A stretch of 12,844 nucleotides of DNA, from positions 1-12,844 of the forward strand of contig JALUZN010000468.1 in the NCBI GenBank assembly GCA_027011835.1, read 5' to 3'. Positions within the stretch are counted from its first letter, which is position 1; each line of letters begins with the position of its first letter. This DNA comes from Draconibacterium sp. Lineage in GTDB: Bacteria > Bacteroidota > Bacteroidia > Bacteroidales > Prolixibacteraceae. This document shows, in pieces, positions 7,595 through 12,844 of the stretch. The position numbers were made by a program, and so were the translations under genes. Below the pieces are notes generated by a model. That model was not told the DNA's origin, did no database searches, and saw nothing but the letters and a program-made list of their open reading frames with translations.

Positions 7595-7748
7595 TAGTAA
7601 GAACCTGTCGAGTTTTTATGCAGAGGCCGATTCGTAAAAATATTTAGCTAAAAAGTAATAAAACAGAATATATGTCGTTTTTTCATCAGAAGGCAGGAAA
7701 GTCAATCAAAAAATGTTAGTTTATTTAATTCGGTATTGCCTTCGACGG

Positions 7749-7774
7749 AAGGGGCGTTTTTCGCCCCTTTTTTT
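7749..7774 (+). terminator. Strong intrinsic terminator downstream of the TonB-receptor gene
   Basis: AAGGGGCG (7749-7756) pairs perfectly with CGCCCCTT (7762-7769) around a five-T loop, followed by an uninterrupted T run to 7774. The T tail is only on the + strand, so it ends rightward transcription coming from the receptor gene 155 bp away, or from a small transcript in between. Confidence 0.85.
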
Positions 7775-7825
7775 ATGAAGTTATGGGCTCACTTCGGATT
7801 CGTTATAAGGGTAAGGATACAAATT

Positions 7826-8167
7826 TCAAACATCTAAAGCATCTCCAATTGCCGAGAGTTCGTCTCTAATGCTCTTTAACCGTTGTGCTATTTCGAAATT
7901 ATTAATGGTTTCGTCGCGGTTCTCTTTAAGTTTTTGCTTTGCACCTTTAATGGTTAGCCCGCGCACTTTTACCAGATAATGAATGAGTTTTACGGTCTCG
8001 ATATCTTTTTTGCTAAAGAGCCGTGTTCCTTTTTTATTTTTTTTGGGTTTTAACGCATCAAACTGATTTTCCCAATAGCGAATTAACGACACATTTTCGC
8101 CCAACATTTCAGCAACTTCTCCAATGCTAAAAACAATCTTCTCTATTTTTGGTTTCTTGTACGGCAC
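7826..8167 (-). CDS. Small MerR-family transcriptional regulator
   Basis: DNA-binding regulator of 113 residues. FSIGEVAEMLGENVSLIRYWENQFDALKP (13-41) is a MerR-type winged helix-turn-helix. It continues with the wing and second helix pair GTRLFSKKDIETVKLIHYLV (47-66) and GLTIKGAKQKL (70-80). Only about 30 residues follow, likely a short dimerisation coiled coil, and no effector-binding domain or metal-site cysteine is present. The start is GTG at 8165-8167: the product then begins MPYKKPKIEK, and no in-frame ATG lies between it and an upstream stop. A promoter match lies just upstream. It is transcribed toward the TonB-receptor gene and away from the M23 peptidase gene on the same strand. 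Small MerR proteins next to an M23 peptidase and alaS are, to my recollection, a recurring Bacteroidota arrangement. The targets are unknown. Confidence 0.9.
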   Translation of the reverse strand: MPYKKPKIEKIVFSIGEVAEMLGENVSLIRYWENQFDALKPKKNKKGTRLFSKKDIETVKLIHYLVKVRGLTIKGAKQKLKENRDETINNFEIAQRLKSIRDELSAIGDALDV

Positions 8168-8190
8168 TTCAATTCGAATTATTCCGATGC

Positions 8191-8220
8191 CAAATTAATA
8201 AAAAGAAAGGGTGATGCCAA
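8191..8220 (-). promoter_or_regulatory. Probable promoter of the merR-like gene
   Basis: Read on the - strand, TTG (8218-8220) is followed after 19 bp by TTAATTTG (8191-8198), one mismatch from the -7 consensus TAnnTTTG, with the spacing typical of Bacteroidota promoters. The predicted leader is about 17 nt. Both elements sit in copies of the direct repeat GATGCCAA (+ strand, 8186-8193 and 8213-8220), 27 bp apart. Confidence 0.5.
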
Positions 8221-8353
8221 CAGCTTCGGGTTATAGAAAATTCCGGATAAAGAATAAAAAACGCTAACCAAGGAATAAAGGCTCACTTCAAAACTCAGGT
8301 TAATTCAATATTTAAATAGATTTCCAGGGTCATTTAAACTATTGGATTACCGG

Positions 8354-8611
8354 TCAGGGTAATGCCCTGATGTTACTTTTGCCCTATCGGGCAGATTTTA
8401 CTTTTTGGCTTAGTCCAAAAAGTAAACAAAAAGCCCAAGGCTACGTTCGCTTCACTCGGAAAAGCTACGCAATAACGACTAAAAATCCTGAACTCGTCGT
8501 AACCTCCTCAAACAGCAGGATTTTTTCAACGTCGTTATTACTTGTTTTCCGGCTCACCGATCGAGGCCGTCGTTGCGAACTGGCTTTCTGCATACGCTTT
8601 GTGTCAAGCCA
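8354..8611. repeat. Hairpin-dense non-coding repeat between the M23 and merR-like genes
   Basis: Six inverted repeats follow each other. TCAGGG (8354-8359) pairs with CCCTGA (8365-8370). TGCCC (8380-8384) pairs with GGGCA (8389-8393). A perfect 12-bp stem joins 8397-8408 to 8415-8426 (TTTACTTTTTGG, loop CTTAGT). A large imperfect hairpin joins 8471-8479 and 8481-8490 to 8516-8525 and 8531-8539 (AATAACGAC, AAAAATCCTG). CGGCTC (8550-8555) pairs with GAGGCCG (8563-8569). TGGCTT (8581-8586) pairs with AAGCCA (8606-8611). An open frame of 103 codons runs through it (8370-8681), but its protein is unlike anything I recognise and is shaped by the palindromes. The text ACTTTTTGGCTTAGTCC is of a kind I associate with dispersed intergenic repeats in Bacteroidota. 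Precise ends cannot be set; the 8221-8340 and 8640-8710 flanks show nothing further. Confidence 0.65.
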
Positions 8612-8710
8612 AAGAGTAGAGCCTCCAGCTAAACAACCCGATTCATTAAGCTTTAAATTGCCCCATCAACTCGAAAATTGAATTGATTAGGAATGAAACA
8701 ACCGGTAAAA

Positions 8711-9691
8711 TTAATCGAGCGATTGGCCTATGTTTGTTGAAATGGCAATCATTTTGTCGTATTCCTGCGGAGTAAGGTCTTTGTAGTAATAGTAGGCCGG
8801 ATTTACCTTTTTCCCATTTTTATGTACTTCGTAGTGCAAATGCGGAGCGGTAGAACCTCCGGTATTTCCAACGAAAGCAATAATATCGCCACGCTTTACT
8901 TTTTGCCCGCGCTTTACATTAAACGAATTCAGGTGTCCGTAAAGTGTTTCGTATCCGTATCCGTGATCGATAACAATTTCGAGCCCAAAACCCGAGCGGC
9001 TTCTTTTCGACCCTTTAATGGTTGTAACAACTCCATCGCCGGTAGCATAAACAGGCGTTCCTATTGGAGCAGAAAAATCCATTCCGTAATGAAACTTCCG
9101 AACTTTATAAATAGGATGCAACCGATATCCCCAACCACTTGCAGTCCTTTTTAAATCTTTATTCGAAATGGGTTGAATTGCAGGGATAGAAGCCAACATC
9201 TTCTCTTTGTTTAATGCCAAATTCAGAACTTCGTCGTACGATTTCGACTGAATATAAGCCTCTTTTGAAAGAATATCGAGCTTGCGCGCTGTTTCAACAA
9301 CCAGTTTCGAGTTGTCTAAATTTTCTAAATGCGAATAGTTATTCGAGCCACCAAAACCGGCTTTCCTTACCGACGAAGGGATTGGCTCTGTTTCGAAAAT
9401 AACACGGTAAATATTATCGTCGCGTTGCTGCAACTCTTCCAGTACGTTTTCAATCTTATCCAAATCTTTGCTCATTAACTCATACTGAGTTAATAAACGT
9501 TGGTTCTCGCGTTTTAACGCTTTTGTTTTAGGCGTTTCGTATGTATTTAAAACAATTACGGCAATAATTAATGCCAGAGCTAAACTACTCGAGAAATAGG
9601 CTAAAATTTTTGTCGTTTTCTCTTTAAATGTAATCCCCACTCTTTCGTAACTGAGGTTGTCCGGATTAAATTTATATTTCTTTTTTGCCAT
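8711..9691 (-). CDS. Membrane-anchored M23-family (LytM-like) metallopeptidase
   Basis: Probable zinc endopeptidase acting on peptidoglycan peptides in the periplasm. The 326-residue protein has a basic cytoplasmic N-terminus (1-28), one transmembrane segment (about 30-49), a predicted coiled coil (about 55-92), a linker, and a C-terminal M23 domain (about 185-300). The metal and active-site residues are all present: H201 and D205 in HYGMD, H253 in LYGH, and H284/H286 in PHLHYEV. It is therefore expected to be an active enzyme rather than a degenerate LytM regulator. The ATG at 9689-9691 gives MAKKKYKFNPDNLSYERV, a typical opening for this Bacteroidota group. It is divergent from alaS, with candidate promoters in the 180-bp gap, and followed on the same strand by the merR-like gene after 543 bp of non-coding DNA. 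The exact cleavage specificity is unknown. Confidence 0.94.
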   Translation of the reverse strand: MAKKKYKFNPDNLSYERVGITFKEKTTKILAYFSSSLALALIIAVIVLNTYETPKTKALKRENQRLLTQYELMSKDLDKIENVLEELQQRDDNIYRVIFETEPIPSSVRKAGFGGSNNYSHLENLDNSKLVVETARKLDILSKEAYIQSKSYDEVLNLALNKEKMLASIPAIQPISNKDLKRTASGWGYRLHPIYKVRKFHYGMDFSAPIGTPVYATGDGVVTTIKGSKRSRSGFGLEIVIDHGYGYETLYGHLNSFNVKRGQKVKRGDIIAFVGNTGGSTAPHLHYEVHKNGKKVNPAYYYYKDLTPQEYDKMIAISTNIGQSLD

Positions 9692-9740
9692 TTATTTAAA
9701 GCTATTTCTTCACAATTCTAACATAATTAATTAAAAGATA

Positions 9741-9748
9741 TACCTTTG
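9741..9748 (+). promoter_or_regulatory. Candidate upstream alaS promoter, -7 box
   Basis: TACCTTTG matches TAnnTTTG exactly and is identical to the box before cysS. It lies 123 bp before the preferred alaS start and lacks an obvious -33 element. It is the left arm of the inverted repeat shared with 9781-9789. Confidence 0.4.
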
Positions 9749-9769
9749 CAATCTTGTTAGAATCAACTG

Positions 9770-9803
9770 TTTTCTGAGCCGCAAAGGTAAATAAATAACT
9801 TTG
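9770..9803 (+). promoter_or_regulatory. Candidate proximal alaS promoter
   Basis: TAACTTTG (9796-9803) matches TAnnTTTG exactly. A TTTTCTG stretch (9770-9776) lies upstream, its last bases 19 bp from the box, as an imperfect -33 element. The predicted leader to the ATG at 9872 is about 60 nt. This is the better of the two alaS candidates because of the spacing. Confidence 0.5.
9782..9789 (-). promoter_or_regulatory. Candidate M23-gene promoter, -7 box
   Basis: The - strand reads TACCTTTG, an exact TAnnTTTG match, 90 bp upstream of the M23 start. No TTG lies at the -33 position. The box plus its next base forms a perfect 9-bp inverted repeat with 9741-9749, so the same site could instead be a protein-binding palindrome. 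Confidence 0.4.
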
Positions 9804-9871
9804 GAAAGATGAAAATATTTTGTTTCTATTAAATAAATTTAACAAAATTGCAAAAATATTCAATGCGTAAC

Positions 9872-12493
9872 ATGAAGACTTCTAAGGAAATACGTAAAGC
9901 TTTTCTCGATTTTTTTACCGAGAAACAACATCAGATAGTACGCTCGGCACCCATGGTTGTTAAGGGCGATCCAACGTTAATGTTTACCAATGCCGGAATG
10001 AATCAGTTTAAAGATCTGTTTTTAGGAAACGAGCCGGTAAAGTGGAAGCGTGTTGCCGATACGCAAAAATGTTTACGAGTTTCGGGCAAACACAACGACC
10101 TCGAAGAGGTAGGACTGGATACGTATCACCACACCATGTTCGAGATGCTTGGAAACTGGTCGTTTGGCGACTATTTTAAAAAGGAAGCCATTGATTGGGC
10201 ATGGGAATTTTTGGTAGATCGAATGGGCGTATCAGCTGAAAGATTATATGCTACCGTTTTTGAGGGAAGCAGCGACGATAACCTTCAGCGCGATAATGAA
10301 GCCGCCGGCTATTGGGAGCAATATTTACCTGAAGAACGCATTTTAAATGGAAACAAAAAAGATAACTTTTGGGAAATGGGCGATATTGGTCCGTGTGGCC
10401 CCTGTTCTGAGATTCATGTCGATTTGCGCCCGCAAGAGGAGATTGACAAACTACCGGGAGCTGAGTTGATAAACAAAGACCACCCCTTGGTAATAGAAAT
10501 ATGGAACCTGGTTTTTATTCAGTTTAACCGAAAAGCCAACGGTAATTTAGAAAACCTGCCCGATAAACATGTAGATACCGGAATGGGTTTCGAGCGGTTA
10601 TGTATGGTGCTGCAAGATGTCACATCGAACTACGACACCGACGTTTTTCAGAATATTATTGCTGAAATTGGAACTTTGAGCGGGAAAAAATATGGCGACG
10701 ATTTAAAACCGGACATTGCCATGCGTGTTATTGCCGACCATTTACGTGCCGTTGCTTTTGCAATTGCCGACGGTCAATTGCCATCGAACAACAAAGCAGG
10801 TTATGTAATTCGGAGGATTTTACGTCGAGCTGTCCGGTACGGATACACGTTTTTAGGGTTTAAAAAGGCATTTATTTATAAATTGGTTGAAGTGCTGAAA
10901 GAGACCATGGGCGACACTTTTACCGAGTTAAAAAGCCAACAGGGACTGATTGAAAAAGTGATAAAAGAGGAGGAAGAGTCGTTTTTGCGCACGCTTTCAA
11001 CCGGAATTAAATTGTTAGACGATATTATTAAGAAGGCAAAAAAAGAGAAACATACCGAAATTCGGGGAAAAGATGCTTTTGTTTTGTACGACACTTTTGG
11101 ATTTCCTTTAGACCTGACCGAACTAATTGCCCGCGAAAACGGACTGACAGTTGACGAAACAGGGTTTAAAAAAGAGATGGAAGTACAGAAAAACCGTTCG
11201 CGAAATGCAGCTCAGCAAGAGACCGACGATTGGATAGAACTGCGTAAAATTGACAAAACCGAATTTGTTGGCTACGACATTTTAGAGACCGAAATAAAAA
11301 TTGCCCGCTACCAGAAAGTATCTCAGAAAAAAAAGACATTTTACCAACTGGTTTTCGATAAAACTCCATTTTACGGCGAGTCGGGAGGACAGATTGGCGA
11401 TACCGGTTACATTGAGTCTGACGGCATAAAAACACCAATATTCGATACGCAAAAAGAAAATAATTTAATCGTTCATTTGGTTGAAAAACTACCCGAGAAT
11501 ATAGAAACTACTTTTAAAGCAGTTGTAAACTCTGCAAAACGACTAAGTATTGCCGATAACCACACGGCAACCCACCTGCTTCATGCAGCTTTACGCCAAG
11601 TGCTCGGAACACACGTGGAACAAAAAGGTTCGTTGGTAAATGCCGACCACCTTCGTTTCGACTTTTCTCATTTTCAGAAATTAACCGACGAGGAGATTGA
11701 AAAAGTAGAGGAAATTGTAAACACAAAAATAAGAGAAAATTCGGTGTTGGAGGAGAACCGTGCGTTACCGATAAGCGAAGCGAAAAAGCTGGGAGCAATG
11801 ATGCTTTTTGGCGAAAAATACGGCGACGCGGTGCGGGTGATTAAATTTGGCGATTCGGTGGAGTTATGCGGCGGAACACACGTAAAAGCAACCGGGCAGA
11901 TTGGTCTGTTCCGTATTGTATCGGAAAGTGCAATTGCTGCCGGAGTAAGGCGTATTGAAGCGGTTACAGGTGCTCGCGCCGATAAATACATTAACGACCA
12001 GATAAAAACACTAAAGAGTATTAAAGAGACAATTAAAGGCTCGAAAGATATTTTAAGCGGTGTAATGAACCTAATTAAAGAACACTCGGAACTGTCGAAA
12101 CAACTCGAAGCTTTTCAGCGCGAAAGCTTAAAAATAATTAAAGCGAACCTGAAAAGTAAAGTCTTGCTCGAAAAAGGGGTTAATATTATTGCCGACAAAA
12201 TTATTGTCGATAATGCAGGAATGGTAAAAGATATTGCATTTCAGTTAAAAGGAGAAATTGAGAATCTGTTTCTCGTTATTGGAGCCGAGATTAATGGCAA
12301 ACCTCATTTAACAATAATGATATCGGAAAATATTGTTGCCGAAAAAGGGTTAAATGCCGGGCAAATTGTACGCGAGGCAGGCCGCGAAATTAAAGGTGGC
12401 GGCGGCGGACAACCATTTTATGCTACCGCAGGCGGAAAAGATATTTCGGGGTTGCAAAACGCAATCGACAAAGCACTTACTTATTTAAAATAA
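9872..12493 (+). CDS. alaS: Alanyl-tRNA synthetase
   Basis: Charges tRNA-Ala and hydrolyses mischarged tRNA-Ala in cis; class II synthetase. The 873 residues from the ATG at 9872 match the family length. The order is: catalytic core (about 1-240, with PTLMFTNAGMNQFKD, FEMLGNWSFGDYF and GPCGPCSEIH); tRNA-recognition helices (about 245-450); editing domain with the metal site HTATH (564-568) and CGGTH (666-670); a coiled-coil segment (about 705-765); and a C-Ala domain with the glycine-rich GGGGGQPFYATAGG (842-855). Earlier in-frame starts exist (TTG 9848, ATG 9863), but homologues begin close to MKTSKEIRKAFLDFF, so 9872 is preferred. It is divergent from the M23 gene. No terminator with a T tail is evident after the stop. 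Confidence 0.98.
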   Translation: MKTSKEIRKAFLDFFTEKQHQIVRSAPMVVKGDPTLMFTNAGMNQFKDLFLGNEPVKWKRVADTQKCLRVSGKHNDLEEVGLDTYHHTMFEMLGNWSFGDYFKKEAIDWAWEFLVDRMGVSAERLYATVFEGSSDDNLQRDNEAAGYWEQYLPEERILNGNKKDNFWEMGDIGPCGPCSEIHVDLRPQEEIDKLPGAELINKDHPLVIEIWNLVFIQFNRKANGNLENLPDKHVDTGMGFERLCMVLQDVTSNYDTDVFQNIIAEIGTLSGKKYGDDLKPDIAMRVIADHLRAVAFAIADGQLPSNNKAGYVIRRILRRAVRYGYTFLGFKKAFIYKLVEVLKETMGDTFTELKSQQGLIEKVIKEEEESFLRTLSTGIKLLDDIIKKAKKEKHTEIRGKDAFVLYDTFGFPLDLTELIARENGLTVDETGFKKEMEVQKNRSRNAAQQETDDWIELRKIDKTEFVGYDILETEIKIARYQKVSQKKKTFYQLVFDKTPFYGESGGQIGDTGYIESDGIKTPIFDTQKENNLIVHLVEKLPENIETTFKAVVNSAKRLSIADNHTATHLLHAALRQVLGTHVEQKGSLVNADHLRFDFSHFQKLTDEEIEKVEEIVNTKIRENSVLEENRALPISEAKKLGAMMLFGEKYGDAVRVIKFGDSVELCGGTHVKATGQIGLFRIVSESAIAAGVRRIEAVTGARADKYINDQIKTLKSIKETIKGSKDILSGVMNLIKEHSELSKQLEAFQRESLKIIKANLKSKVLLEKGVNIIADKIIVDNAGMVKDIAFQLKGEIENLFLVIGAEINGKPHLTIMISENIVAEKGLNAGQIVREAGREIKGGGGGQPFYATAGGKDISGLQNAIDKALTYLK

Positions 12494-12844
12494 AGAAGAA
12501 CTCTTGGGCTTCAACATACTGTAAAATAAACTCGGTATAAATTTGAAACACGGTTATTACTCAGCAAGTTAACTAAGAATAAATCACTGACTATCTGCTT
12601 ATTACTTACTGTAACCAACCCCAAGCTTGCCATCGTCATTCCTTTGGAGAAAGCATCGAGCTATAAAAAAAAATCAACGATTTGATGATTGATAATATAA
12701 ATTACTACAAGTATTTATATTTTTAATTTAAGGAAACATAGTATACTTTTAGTTGACATAGAAGTTGTTTAAAGTTAACTATCAAGTTATCAATCAACAA
12801 CAAAATGTTAAAAAGAAAGAATGAAATAAAATAATCGAAACTCA
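12494..12844. other. 351-bp AT-rich region after alaS without a supported gene
   Basis: All six frames are broken by frequent stops; the longest ATG frames are under ten or so codons (for example at 12802, ended after nine). No tRNA, rRNA, CRISPR or clear terminator is seen. A 10-bp perfect inverted repeat is present: TGATTGATAA (12686-12695) and TTATCAATCA (12787-12796). A TTGACA (12753-12758) with TAACTA 17 bp further resembles a sigma-70 promoter, but that is not the Bacteroidota consensus. The region may be the upstream region of a gene beyond the window. Confidence 0.6.

Noticed and set aside
8370..8681. Open frame of 103 codons on the + strand
   Set aside because: It runs through six palindromes, has no recognisable domain or plausible ribosome-binding context, and its Ser/Arg/Leu-rich text looks like translated repeat DNA.
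9848..9871. TTG and ATG starts extending alaS by eight or three residues
   Set aside because: AlaRS proteins normally begin a few residues before the IRxxFLDFF motif, which fits the ATG at 9872; the earlier codons remain possible but are not supported.
12538..12545. TAAATTTG, an exact -7 box after alaS
   Set aside because: There is no -33 element and no downstream gene or RNA that I can support; such octamers occur by chance in AT-rich DNA.
12753..12781. TTGACA with TAACTA at 17 bp, a sigma-70-like promoter
   Set aside because: Bacteroidota primary promoters use TTG/TAnnTTTG; no gene follows inside the window and the -10 match is poor.

Overview
The window looks like a chromosomal housekeeping segment of a Bacteroidota bacterium, probably class Bacteroidia. 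The placement rests on three things. The isoleucyl-tRNA synthetase has a C-terminus without the bacterial zinc finger. There is a TonB-dependent receptor with an N-terminal carboxypeptidase-regulatory-like domain. Several gene starts are preceded by exact matches to the Bacteroidota -7 promoter box TAnnTTTG. A finer placement near Marinilabiliales/Prolixibacteraceae is only an impression. DNA is AT-rich (roughly 40% GC by eye), with no obvious compositional break inside the genes.

Left part (1-5115), all on the + strand: the 3' two-fifths or so of ileS; a small DksA/TraR-family regulator whose zinc finger keeps two of four cysteines; lspA (signal peptidase II); cysS (cysteinyl-tRNA synthetase); and ribE (riboflavin synthase). 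A likely intrinsic terminator sits between the DksA-like gene and lspA. A pair of C/G-rich hairpins in inverted orientation, resembling a REP doublet, fills the cysS-ribE gap up to a few bases from the ribE start.

Middle (5116-8340): a TonB-dependent outer-membrane receptor of the hemoglobin/transferrin/lactoferrin-receptor type on the + strand, ending before a strong intrinsic terminator. Facing it on the - strand is a small MerR-family regulator with its own recognisable promoter.

Right part (8341-12844): about 260 bp of non-coding DNA packed with inverted repeats, probably a dispersed repeat; a membrane-anchored M23 endopeptidase on the - strand; and alaS (alanyl-tRNA synthetase) divergently on the + strand. 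The M23-alaS intergenic region has promoter boxes on both strands, two of which form a perfect 9-bp inverted repeat. The last 351 bp hold no gene that I can support.

Functionally the window groups translation (ileS, cysS, alaS), envelope biogenesis and transport (lspA, M23 peptidase, TonB receptor), riboflavin synthesis and two small regulators. I found no mobile element with a transposase, CRISPR array, defence system, tRNA or rRNA, and no clearly new multi-gene system. The items most worth a second look are non-coding: the hairpin array at 8354-8611, the REP-like doublet upstream of ribE, the face-to-face promoters between the M23 gene and alaS, and an attenuator-like set of exclusive hairpins at 7672-7774.
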